In this document: in pieces, positions 14,819-24,048 of the stretch
Position numbering within the stretch: position 1 is the stretch's first letter
Layout: the number at the start of each line of letters is the position of its first letter
Assembly: GCF_003610535.1 (NCBI RefSeq)
Contig: NZ_RAPN01000001.1
Coordinates: 3,149,320 to 3,213,319 of the forward strand
Source: Mangrovibacterium diazotrophicum
GTDB lineage: Bacteria > Bacteroidota > Bacteroidia > Bacteroidales > Prolixibacteraceae
Direction of reading: 5' to 3'
Length of the DNA stretch: 64,000 bases
Position numbers and translations under genes: made by a program
The notes under the pieces: generated by a model
Seen by the model: only the letters and a program-made list of their open reading frames with translations
Databases searched by the model: none
What the model was told of the DNA's origin: nothing

Positions 14819-17800
14819 TTAGAAATTAATGTTAAATCCGAATGTGTAGGTTCTTGATTGCGGATAAAGACCACGATCGATTCCCAAACCATAGGTTGAG
14901 GAAGAGCCATTTGAAATTTCCGGGTCGAAACCTGAATATTTAGTAAATGTTAGCAGGTTTTCGGCTGAAACGTAGATCCTCAAATTCGTAATAAACAGTT
15001 TGTTTGAAAGACTCTGTGGCAAAGTGTAGCCCAGCTGGACGTTTTTCAAACGCATGTAAGAACCATCAGTCACGTAAAGGTCAGATGAAACACCCCAGTT
15101 TGTCTGATCGTTGTAAGCGAAACTTGGGTATTTGTTTGAAGTACCTTCTCCGGTCCAACGGTTAAGCATGAAACTTGGCAAGTTGGCTGAGTTGATATCT
15201 ACACGGCGGGTTGCATCGTAAATATCATTGCCAATTGTTCCCTGAATCATCATACTGAGATCGAAGTTTTTGTAATTCGCACTGAACGAAAATCCGTAGA
15301 TCCAGTCCGGTGTTCCTTTTCCAATCTTTGTTTCATCGTTGCTGTCAATAACTCCGTCACCGTTCACATCAACCCAACGAACATCACCGGGAGCAGCATC
15401 CGGTTGCAGTTCCTCGCCGTCAGCATTTACATATGCGCCAATCTCTGCCTGATTTTGGAAGATTCCATCCGATTTATATCCGTAGAAATAAGGGAATTCT
15501 TTGCCATTTTCGGCGTAAGAAACATATCCAAGCCCTTGCACATTATCCCATCCCTGGTAACCATTTTCGTTACCCAGGTCAATCAGTTTATTTTTCACAT
15601 AGGATGTGTTTGCATTAACCTGGAAATTCCAATCGTGGATTTTGAATTTATAGCCTAATTCAAATTCAAGCCCCCGATTCTCCATTTTACCAACGTTACC
15701 GGTCGGTGCATTGTCTCCATTATATGAAGGAATTGGCATGGTAATCAACATACCGTTTGTACGCTTCACGTAATAGTCGGTGCTGAATGTTAACGCGTTT
15801 TTGAAGAAACCAAAATCAAGACCGACGTTCGTTTGTTCCGATTCTTCCCAACGAAGGTCTGCGTTTGGAATCACATTCGACGTTACACCGCTAACTGCGC
15901 CTTGAGAACTACCACTCCCGAGTACGTAATTATTCCCGGTGGCCGTCAAAGCGATGTATCCAAAGCTTCCGATGTTTTCGTTACCGTTTCGCCCCCAGGA
16001 GAAACGCAGTTTTGAATTGGTTAACCATTCCGGGCGATCTTCCATAAAGGCTTCGTTGGTCAGGTTCCATCCTAACGAGAACGATGGAAATACCCCGTAG
16101 CGGTGACTTGCTCCAAAATTGGAAGATCCGTCGCGGCGGACAGTCACCTGGGCCATGTAACGTTCAGCATAGTTATAGCTGATTCGTCCAAAAATGGAAC
16201 TCAGTGAGTGCGGATCCCATTCACCCCCTGATGCCGACATTTTGCCATCAGCTTGCAGCCCTGTGGCAAAATCGATGTTTGCTTTATCCGCGTCTTCCTC
16301 AATCAGATCCTGGCGAGATGCACCAACACTACGCCCGGTACTCTTTTGCGCACTTTGTCCTAACACGATGCTGAAACTATGGTCGTTTATTTTGAAGTCG
16401 TACAACAAGGTGTTTTCAAGCTGCCAAACAAGGCTCTTGTTCATGGATGAATACACCGATGAATAGGTCGCGTTGTTGTTGTTATTCAGGTAATACATTT
16501 TTGTCCAGCCATCCTCGCCGTACCAGTTTTGTTCGATCCCCAAAGCTGTTTTAAACTTCAACGATTTCCACAAACTAAGTTCAGCATAAGTACTGCTTAT
16601 CAGTTTATCCGTCCAGTCCTTGGCGCCCGGTAAGGACAATTGAGCAACCGGGTTCGTAATTTCGTTATAGTCAGATCCCGCGATGGTGTACAAACGTCCG
16701 TCTTCGTCTGTTACCGCAGTAAAGGCACTGTTTCCTTCATAATAGGCATAAGCAGCATCCTCTTCTTCCTGCGTTGCATAGTAAACACCCAAAATTGGTG
16801 ACAAGGTAACCGCCGATCCCAAAATGGAACCGAACTCGGAGTTTGCTGTAATACTCCGTTGATTGATGTGTGAGTAATTGGCATTCACACCCACTTTCAT
16901 TTTATTGAGCCATGTGCGGTCTTTCGAATCGTCAAACACCGTGTAGTTGGTGTTGCTTCGAACACTTAAACGGTCGTAGTTTGACCGGTCCCAATCACCA
17001 CCGATGATACCATCCTGACTTAAATAGCCAATTGACACGTAGTAATCAACTTTATCGCTGGCTCCGCTAATGCTTAATTGGTGATTTTGTTGCGGAGCGT
17101 TCTTGTAGAAAACTTCATCCTGCCAATCAGTTCCTGTACCGTATGAATAAGGATCGTTATACAGAATACTACCTCCTCCGTTCAAGGAGCCTTCGTTCAT
17201 CATAATGGCATATTCTGTAGCGTTGAGCAAGTCGCGCTGACGCCAGGGATTTTGCAGACTGTATGAAAAATCATACGAAACTCTCACTTTACCGGCTTTA
17301 CCACTTTTGGTAGTCACCAAAATAACGCCGTTGGCTGCGCGAGCTCCATAAACCGCACCAGATGCAGCATCTTTCAACACTTCTATCGACTGGATATCGT
17401 TCGGATTCAAATAACCGATACCATCGTCAACCGGCATCCCGTCGACAATATAAAGTGGGCTGGAGTTATTAATTGTTCCTGTACCACGAACACGGATTGT
17501 AGAACCAGCGCCCGGCTGTCCGGATACGGAAGTAACACTCACACCGGCAGCCAATCCTTTTAAGGCATCGTCAACCCGAATCGGATTTACTTTGGTCAAA
17601 TCATCGGCTGATACTTTGGCGATGGAAGCTGTAACGACGCTCTTTTTCTGAACACCGTAACCTACCACAACCACTTCATCAACCGATTGTAAATCCTCTG
17701 TCAATACAACCTTGAGGTTACCAGCTGACGCTTTCACCGTTTCGGACTTATATCCGATGAATGAAATAACCAGTGTTGCATCTTGTTGGGCACTTAATCT

Positions 17801-18007
17801 AAACTTACCGTCTACATCAGTAACAGTGCCGTCGTTGGTTCCTTCCACGACTACAGTTGCACCGATAATCGGTTCGTTGGAAACGTCGGTAACGGTTCCT
17901 GTTATGTCTACCTTTTGAGCAAATGCAACTGCCGATACTGTCATCAGTAAAACCAGCAAAGCACACCTCACAAAGTAATTAGAATAAAAGACTTTGAAGC
18001 TTTTCAT
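14819..18007 (-). CDS. SusC/RagA-like TonB-dependent glycan transporter
   Basis: A 1062-residue SusC-family receptor. Signal peptide to about residue 30 (AVAFAQ), CarboxypepD_reg-like domain (about 33-115: ITGTVTDVSNEPIIGATVVV), TonB-box region VDEVVVVGYGVQKK, plug domain with the SusC signature ATGxVxVTTK-like motif (GAVYGARAANGVILVTTKSG), and the barrel ending in FGFNINF. It imports oligosaccharides with its SusD partner. It is the second gene of the operon, 30 bases after the GH3 gene. Confidence 0.96.
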   Translation of the reverse strand: MKSFKVFYSNYFVRCALLVLLMTVSAVAFAQKVDITGTVTDVSNEPIIGATVVVEGTNDGTVTDVDGKFRLSAQQDATLVISFIGYKSETVKASAGNLKVVLTEDLQSVDEVVVVGYGVQKKSVVTASIAKVSADDLTKVNPIRVDDALKGLAAGVSVTSVSGQPGAGSTIRVRGTGTINNSSPLYIVDGMPVDDGIGYLNPNDIQSIEVLKDAASGAVYGARAANGVILVTTKSGKAGKVRVSYDFSYSLQNPWRQRDLLNATEYAIMMNEGSLNGGGSILYNDPYSYGTGTDWQDEVFYKNAPQQNHQLSISGASDKVDYYVSIGYLSQDGIIGGDWDRSNYDRLSVRSNTNYTVFDDSKDRTWLNKMKVGVNANYSHINQRSITANSEFGSILGSAVTLSPILGVYYATQEEEDAAYAYYEGNSAFTAVTDEDGRLYTIAGSDYNEITNPVAQLSLPGAKDWTDKLISSTYAELSLWKSLKFKTALGIEQNWYGEDGWTKMYYLNNNNNATYSSVYSSMNKSLVWQLENTLLYDFKINDHSFSIVLGQSAQKSTGRSVGASRQDLIEEDADKANIDFATGLQADGKMSASGGEWDPHSLSSIFGRISYNYAERYMAQVTVRRDGSSNFGASHRYGVFPSFSLGWNLTNEAFMEDRPEWLTNSKLRFSWGRNGNENIGSFGYIALTATGNNYVLGSGSSQGAVSGVTSNVIPNADLRWEESEQTNVGLDFGFFKNALTFSTDYYVKRTNGMLITMPIPSYNGDNAPTGNVGKMENRGLEFELGYKFKIHDWNFQVNANTSYVKNKLIDLGNENGYQGWDNVQGLGYVSYAENGKEFPYFYGYKSDGIFQNQAEIGAYVNADGEELQPDAAPGDVRWVDVNGDGVIDSNDETKIGKGTPDWIYGFSFSANYKNFDLSMMIQGTIGNDIYDATRRVDINSANLPSFMLNRWTGEGTSNKYPSFAYNDQTNWGVSSDLYVTDGSYMRLKNVQLGYTLPQSLSNKLFITNLRIYVSAENLLTFTKYSGFDPEISNGSSSTYGLGIDRGLYPQSRTYTFGFNINF

Positions 18008-18037
18008 GTTTATTCTGTTTTGATTAGTTAAATTGTA

Positions 18038-20251
18038 CTATTTTAAATCGAACACAACAGGAGTGCCGGATTGGCTGTCGGAAGCAATCCAAACACTGAA
18101 CTCCCCTGGTTCTGCATATTTTTCCATATCGCTGTGCGTAAAAGCAAGATCAGAGGCAGAAAGCTGAAAGGACACTGTTTTAGTCTCGCCTTTTTTGAAG
18201 AATAGCTTTTGGAAACCTTTCAGCTCTTTCACCGGCCGAACAACAGAACCGGCCTTGTCCCGGATATAAAGCTGCACGACCTCTTTACCATCGTAGCTAC
18301 CTGTATTCGTCACCTCACAGGAAATTGTCAAACTCCCGTCCATCGCCATGGTATTGGCCGAAAGTTTCACATCGCCGTAACTAAAGGTAGTGTAGCTCTT
18401 CCCGTAACCAAAGGGGAACAAAGGCCCGTCTCCTGCATCCAGAAAATAACTCGTAAACCCTAAGGAAGTCTGCTTGGCACCAACAGGAATTTCGTTGATT
18501 AAAGTGATATTCTCGGCGGGACGTCCCGTGTTGGGATGCGCATAGTAAACCGGCACCTGGCCAACCATTTTCGGGAAACTGATTGGCAACTTTCCGCTTG
18601 GGACCGCCTTTCCGAAAAGCAAATCAGCCAAAGCCGGGCCTGCCATTGTTCCCCCGTGGAACGCGTAAAGTGTGGCATCAGCCAATTCAACTTCGGCGCC
18701 AATTGTAAGAGGTCGGCCAGCCATTACGATCATAACTACTGGTTTGCCTGTTTTCTTCAATTCGTCGAGCATTTGGGATTGTGCTCCCGGCAGCGAAATG
18801 TCGGCCCGACATCTCGCTTCACCACTAAGAACAGCTTCTTCTCCAGCAAAAAACAGAATGACATCCGCCTTTTTAGCACTTTCAACCGCTTTCATCATCT
18901 CATCCTCATTCGTGTCCCTGCTGTAGGTCAAACCTGCTTCGTAAATAACTTCGGTGTCTCTTCCGCACAAATCGCGGATAGCCATTAGCGGAGTCACACT
19001 GTGCTCTGGTTCCGCATCGAAACACCAGGTACCAACCTGATCTGCGCCACTGTCTGCCAGCGGACCAACAACAGCTACACTGCTTACATTTTGCAAGGGT
19101 AGTATGCCGTCATTTTTCAGAAGAACAGCTCCTTCTATGGCTGCTTCTTTTGCCTGCTCCAATGAATTCGGTAGATAAAATTTAGAATCATCCGAAACCT
19201 CCACATACGGATTGTCAAATAATCCTAATCGGAACTTTAATCTTAAAATGCGACGTACGGCTTCATCAACATCTGCCAACTTCACATCTCCGTTTGCTAA
19301 AGCTTCTGGCAAGTGTTGTACGAAGGCATAACTTTCCATGTCCATGTCCACGCCAGCATTCATAGCCTGTACGGCCGCCTGATAGAGATCTTCGCTGAAA
19401 CCCCAGGTGATCATCTGTTGGATAGAAGCCCAGTCGCTATCCAACACGCCATCATAACCCCACTGATCACGCAGAATATCCGTTAATAAGTGACGGTTAC
19501 CTGAGGAAGGAATTCCATCAATATCATTAAACGAACACATAAAAGTGGAACAGCCCATATTGGCTGCCGCTTTAAAAGGAGGTAAAACCACATCATGCAG
19601 TTCTCGTTCCGTGATGTGTGTGGTGTTGTAATCCTTCCCACTTTCGGTAAAACCATAAGCTGCGAAATGCTTGGCACAGGCTGCAATTGACGTAGCCTCC
19701 GCGAGATCATCTCCCTGAAATCCTTTGATCATGGCGGAGCTCATGGCAGTGGTCAAGTAAGGATCTTCTCCGCACGACTCCGCGACACGTCCCCAGCGAG
19801 GGTCGCGGGTTACATCCATCATCGGGGCAAATGTCCAACGTATACCCACGGACGATGCTTCTATTGCAGCAACACGAGCACCGTTTTCAGCAACCTTTGT
19901 GTTCCAGGATGCAGCCTGTCCCAACGGAATCGGAAAAATTGTTTTGAAACCATGAATGACATCGCGAGCGAATACAATAGGTATATGTAACCTACTTTTT
20001 TCAACCGCGACTTTTTGAATCGCATTAATTATTTTAGCGTCTAATTCATTCAGAATACAACCGACATTTCCATTTTCAACCTGTGAGGTAATATTACTGT
20101 CGATGTTGTCATAACTCAATTGGTTTAATTGACCAATTTTCTCATCGAGTGTCATCCTAGAAATAAGTGAATCGATCTTCTCTTCTATTCCCTGCGCTTT
20201 CACAGAAATAGAAATCGTCAAAATGAGAAGAATGAATAGTGTTTTTTTCAT
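18038..20251 (-). CDS. GH3 family beta-glucosidase (periplasmic)
   Basis: A 737-residue exported GH3 enzyme: signal peptide (1-19, SVKAQ), GH3 N-terminal barrel with the nucleophile motif DSDW (Asp273), GH3 C-terminal alpha/beta domain, and a fibronectin-III-like end domain (about 640-730). The size and order match BglX-type beta-glucosidases, which release glucose from the non-reducing end of beta-glucans. It is the first gene of the operon, before susC. Its promoter region (20252-20464) is shared with the divergent regulator gene and carries paired direct repeats. Likely finishes the beta-1,3-glucan oligomers that SusCD imports. Confidence 0.92.
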   Translation of the reverse strand: MKKTLFILLILTISISVKAQGIEEKIDSLISRMTLDEKIGQLNQLSYDNIDSNITSQVENGNVGCILNELDAKIINAIQKVAVEKSRLHIPIVFARDVIHGFKTIFPIPLGQAASWNTKVAENGARVAAIEASSVGIRWTFAPMMDVTRDPRWGRVAESCGEDPYLTTAMSSAMIKGFQGDDLAEATSIAACAKHFAAYGFTESGKDYNTTHITERELHDVVLPPFKAAANMGCSTFMCSFNDIDGIPSSGNRHLLTDILRDQWGYDGVLDSDWASIQQMITWGFSEDLYQAAVQAMNAGVDMDMESYAFVQHLPEALANGDVKLADVDEAVRRILRLKFRLGLFDNPYVEVSDDSKFYLPNSLEQAKEAAIEGAVLLKNDGILPLQNVSSVAVVGPLADSGADQVGTWCFDAEPEHSVTPLMAIRDLCGRDTEVIYEAGLTYSRDTNEDEMMKAVESAKKADVILFFAGEEAVLSGEARCRADISLPGAQSQMLDELKKTGKPVVMIVMAGRPLTIGAEVELADATLYAFHGGTMAGPALADLLFGKAVPSGKLPISFPKMVGQVPVYYAHPNTGRPAENITLINEIPVGAKQTSLGFTSYFLDAGDGPLFPFGYGKSYTTFSYGDVKLSANTMAMDGSLTISCEVTNTGSYDGKEVVQLYIRDKAGSVVRPVKELKGFQKLFFKKGETKTVSFQLSASDLAFTHSDMEKYAEPGEFSVWIASDSQSGTPVVFDLK

Positions 20252-20329
20252 AGCTCAATCGTAGATTAATTCAGAGCATGAAATTATCCTGAACAATGTC
20301 GCTATTCAAAAAAAACACTACGCAAAAAA

Positions 20330-20365
20330 CTCACTTTTAATAAATGTAAGCCTCACTTTTAATAA
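20330..20365. promoter_or_regulatory. Direct-repeat operator of the PUL
   Basis: CTCACTTTTAATAA occurs twice, at 20330-20343 and 20352-20365, 22 bases from start to start, i.e. two helical turns. It sits between the GH3 start (20251) and the regulator start (20465). Such phased repeats are expected for a dimeric LuxR-type activator; the divergent regulator is the obvious candidate to bind. Confidence 0.6.
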
Positions 20366-20464
20366 CTTTAAATTCTATATTTCAATCACTTAATTAGTTT
20401 ATCATGCTAAATAACACATCAGCGCCACCTCAACTAGTAGTAGAATTTGAGTTAAGTTTATGGT

Positions 20465-23356
20465 ATGGCGAGAACATTAATAATCTTATTCCTGATCCTC
20501 CTTGTTTCGGTAGATAAAACAACAGCACAACAACCGTCTATACGAAACTTTGCAACAAGTATATATGGTGGCGGCACACAAAACTGGTGCATTTCTCAAA
20601 CGGATAACAAGCGAATGTTGTTTGCCAACAACAGCGGGTTGCTAACCTATGATAGCGACCGGTGGTTCCTGTTCAATATAGCAAACAACACCAATGTACG
20701 CTCTCTGTATTACGATGGGGAACAAGATTACATATATGCGGGAGCAAGCAATGAATTCGGTTATTACTACACTGACTCGATTACCTTTAAAACGACCTAT
20801 CAGTCACTGTCGATAAATTTACCGGAGAAAGAACAGTCTTTTGACGAAGTATGGAATATCTACAAATACAAAGATGCGATCACATTTCAGTGCAAGCGGC
20901 ACATCTTCCTGCTAAAGCCAGACGGGGAATTCAGTGTTTTTCACACAAAATACCGGATAGAAACTTCCACTGTTGTCGACGACAAGATCATCATTGCGTG
21001 CAAAGAGGCGACCTACTACATTTTCAACAACCGGCTGCACACGATGAACAACACGGATCTATTGCAGGGGAAAAGCGTCAGAGCTATTCTTCCTTACGTT
21101 AACGGGATGATTATTTTTGCCACCGCATCGGATGGCCTCTACACCTATGACGGATTTACGACCACACCTTTGATGCTTGATATAAGTCCGTTTCTGGAGA
21201 ACAACCAGATATTTTGTGGTGCAATTCACGGCGACATGCTCGCCTTTGGCACTGTCAGAGGAGGACTCGTGGTCAAGAATATTAGCAGCGGACAAAACTC
21301 ATATGCCAATGTATCCACCGGCTTACAGAACAATACGGTGTTGTCCTTATTCTTTGACAGCCTCAATAACATCTGGCTTGGGCTGGATCAGGGAATATCT
21401 TACGTGCTCACGGAGGCACCATACAAAGAACTCTTCGGTCACAACAATCAAAACGGTACCGGTTACTCGTCTCTGATTTTTGAAAACAAATTGTACCTCG
21501 CGACAAATCAAGGGCTGTTCTTTACTCCGTTTCCAATGCCGGATACCCCGATACCGCCCCAGCCTCAACTTCTGGCGAACATGACCGGACAGGCCTGGAG
21601 TCTCCGCAATATCTCCCATTCGGTGCTGTGCGGAAATGATGACGGTGCGTACCAAATTACCGGAACTGAGGCCCGCAAAATACCTGGACCTGAAGGTACA
21701 TGGGACTTCAAAGAACTTCATCACCATCCGGGATCTGTATTATCCTGCGATTATCAGGGCCTTTACATTTTAAAGGAGGTTGAGAACCAATGGGTGTTTT
21801 CAAACCGGGTGGAAGGATTCAACGAAACGAGCACAGCATTTGAGGAAGACTCAGATGGTAGCATCTGGGTGTCGCACTGGCAAAAAGGAGTGTATCATCT
21901 GTGGTTGTCGGATGACCTCACAACGGTTGTAAAGATGAAGTTTTACAGCTCGGAGAACGAACTCCCGACAAACGACAACAACATCATTTCGAAGATCGAC
22001 GGCAAAATTTACATCTCCTCTGCCGATGGCTTTTATCGCTACGACAGCGAAAGCGGAAAACTCGTCAAAGACGCAAAGCTTAATGCGACATTCCAATCAC
22101 TGGAACATCCGCTTCGCCTCATCGAAACCCCGCGGCGCGATATCTGGGCCGTAAACACCGGTTCCTTATCCCTTGCCAAGAGAGACAGCACCGGCAACTA
22201 CGAGACTGATACACTAACTTTCCGAAGTATCGCCAAAAGACTACAGGCCAACCTCGGCCATATTGATTTCATCGATGAAAACCACACGATATTCAACGTC
22301 GAAAACGGATTTATCAGTGTCAACAACGACTATATCTCCAAAAGGAACGATGCCCAAATACTAATACGCCGTATTCTTGGAACGAAATCCACCGACACCA
22401 TTTTTTACGCCGGAACCACTAAAAATGTCCAGAAAAATATTCAAATCCCGCACGACCAGAACTCCATTAAAATAGAGTACGTCTGGCCCCAATACAGCTC
22501 CGACAAATCGATATCCTTTTCTTGTTATCTTGAAAACTACGACAACGAGTGGACCAATCAGCAGGACGCTGTCTCCAAAGAGTACACCCAGCTGAGAAAA
22601 GGCTCCTACACTTTTCACCTTCGCGGCCACAATATGGCAACAGGCGTGGTTCAGGAAACAATGATCAAGTTCACCGTTCTTCCGGCGTGGTATGAGACGT
22701 TGCTCGCTTACGCCATCTACCTGGTAACTTTCATCATTATGATGTTTTATATTTTCAAGTTTCTGAAAAATCGCTACGACCGGAGAATTCACGAGATTGA
22801 AATGCGTCGCGAACGCCAACTGCGCGAACGCGAAACGCAACTGGAAATTGAACGTCAGAAAAAGGAAAAGGAGCTGATACAAATGAAAAAAGAAGAGCTT
22901 GAAATCGAATTGAAGCATAAAACCAGCTTACTTGCCGATTCAACGATGAACCTGATTCGCAAGAACGACATGCTTCAAATGCTCGACAATGACCTCTCCG
23001 AAATTTCAAACGGAATACGGCATCAGGAAGCAACACATACGCTGAACCGCAAAATCCAGAATATCCACAAGAGCATTCATTCCAATATAAAGGAGGATGA
23101 AAACTGGGAAAAATTCGAGGAAAACTTCAACCTCGTGTATGTCAACTACATGAAGAAACTCACCGAACAATTTCCACATCTGAAGATGAATGATCGTAAG
23201 CTTTGCGCGTACTTACGCATGGGTCTCAGCAGCAAAGAAATGGCATCCCTGTTTAATACATCTATTAGGAGCATTGAAACGGCCAGGTACCGGTTGCGCA
23301 AAAAACTAAACCTGGGGCACGATGACAATCTTTCCGATTTCATCCAATCGCTCTAG
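20465..23356 (+). CDS. Membrane one-component PUL regulator: propeller, Y_Y_Y, TM, LuxR-type HTH
   Basis: A 963-residue protein with a signal peptide (1-22), a beta-propeller sensor region (about 23-640; NNIWLGLDQGISYV and SDGSIWVSHWQKGVYHL are two-component-propeller blades) and a Y_Y_Y domain (about 655-725). A transmembrane helix (about 742-764), a long charged coiled coil (about 770-850) and a C-terminal LuxR/GerE-type HTH (about 905-960: LRMGLSSKEMASLFNTSIRS) follow. There is no histidine kinase or receiver domain, unlike hybrid two-component PUL regulators. It should sense oligosaccharide in the periplasm and bind DNA directly from the membrane. It is divergent from the PUL operon and probably controls it through the repeats at 20330-20365. 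Confidence 0.85.
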   Translation: MARTLIILFLILLVSVDKTTAQQPSIRNFATSIYGGGTQNWCISQTDNKRMLFANNSGLLTYDSDRWFLFNIANNTNVRSLYYDGEQDYIYAGASNEFGYYYTDSITFKTTYQSLSINLPEKEQSFDEVWNIYKYKDAITFQCKRHIFLLKPDGEFSVFHTKYRIETSTVVDDKIIIACKEATYYIFNNRLHTMNNTDLLQGKSVRAILPYVNGMIIFATASDGLYTYDGFTTTPLMLDISPFLENNQIFCGAIHGDMLAFGTVRGGLVVKNISSGQNSYANVSTGLQNNTVLSLFFDSLNNIWLGLDQGISYVLTEAPYKELFGHNNQNGTGYSSLIFENKLYLATNQGLFFTPFPMPDTPIPPQPQLLANMTGQAWSLRNISHSVLCGNDDGAYQITGTEARKIPGPEGTWDFKELHHHPGSVLSCDYQGLYILKEVENQWVFSNRVEGFNETSTAFEEDSDGSIWVSHWQKGVYHLWLSDDLTTVVKMKFYSSENELPTNDNNIISKIDGKIYISSADGFYRYDSESGKLVKDAKLNATFQSLEHPLRLIETPRRDIWAVNTGSLSLAKRDSTGNYETDTLTFRSIAKRLQANLGHIDFIDENHTIFNVENGFISVNNDYISKRNDAQILIRRILGTKSTDTIFYAGTTKNVQKNIQIPHDQNSIKIEYVWPQYSSDKSISFSCYLENYDNEWTNQQDAVSKEYTQLRKGSYTFHLRGHNMATGVVQETMIKFTVLPAWYETLLAYAIYLVTFIIMMFYIFKFLKNRYDRRIHEIEMRRERQLRERETQLEIERQKKEKELIQMKKEELEIELKHKTSLLADSTMNLIRKNDMLQMLDNDLSEISNGIRHQEATHTLNRKIQNIHKSIHSNIKEDENWEKFEENFNLVYVNYMKKLTEQFPHLKMNDRKLCAYLRMGLSSKEMASLFNTSIRSIETARYRLRKKLNLGHDDNLSDFIQSL

Positions 23357-23400
23357 AAACTGAACCGAACAGTTTATGCCGTAATATCCCCTTGGTTTAT

Positions 23401-23408
23401 TAGATTTG
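23401..23408 (+). promoter_or_regulatory. -7 box for the HAD hydrolase gene
   Basis: TAGATTTG matches TAnnTTTG exactly and lies 26 bases before the ATG at 23434. The -33 element is not clear. Confidence 0.5.
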
Positions 23409-23433
23409 CGCTACAACCCCAAAATCCGAAACA

Positions 23434-24045
23434 ATGGCAAACACGTATAAAAATATCATCTTCGACCTGGGAGGTGTGCTGTTACAAATTGATGCGCAAC
23501 GAAGTATTCAGGCCTTTCGCGAACTGGGAATGCCCGAGATGATCCGTCCCGGAGGCTGGGGCTACAACCACCCCGTTTTCCTGGAAATGGAAGCCGGCAA
23601 GTTAAGTGATGAGCAATTTCGAACTGGCATTCAGGAATTGTTGCCTCAACCTGTTTCAAACGAAACCATCGACAACGCCTGGTGTGCCATGATTCTGGAG
23701 TATTTCCCCGAACGAATTGAGCTGGTTCGGAGACTCTCGGCCAACTACCGCGTTTTCCTGTTTTCGAATACCAACGCCATCCACATCCGCCATTTCCAAG
23801 GACTTTTCAAGCGGACTTTCCAACACGAATTATCCGAACTGTTTGAGAAGGATTATTACTCAAGCGAAATTGGTTTGCGCAAGCCTGATCCGGCTTCTTT
23901 TGATTTTGTACTGAACGATGCCGGACTGAAAGCGGAAGAAACACTGTTTGTCGATGACTCGGATGCCAATATTGAAAGCGCAAAAAAAACGGGCATGAAC
24001 ACCATTTGGCTCACACCCGAATCTGATTTATTATCTTTTTTCTAA
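23434..24045 (+). CDS. HAD superfamily hydrolase, subfamily IA
   Basis: A 203-residue cytoplasmic HAD-IA phosphatase. Motif I is FDLGGVLL with Asp11 as nucleophile, motif II is LFSNTNA, motif III lies around GLRKPDPASF and motif IV is LFVDDSDANIESAKKTGM. Family members dephosphorylate small sugar phosphates or nucleotides; the substrate is not readable. It converges on ispG with a gap of 3 bases. Confidence 0.85.
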   Translation: MANTYKNIIFDLGGVLLQIDAQRSIQAFRELGMPEMIRPGGWGYNHPVFLEMEAGKLSDEQFRTGIQELLPQPVSNETIDNAWCAMILEYFPERIELVRRLSANYRVFLFSNTNAIHIRHFQGLFKRTFQHELSELFEKDYYSSEIGLRKPDPASFDFVLNDAGLKAEETLFVDDSDANIESAKKTGMNTIWLTPESDLLSFF

Positions 24046-24048
24046 CGA

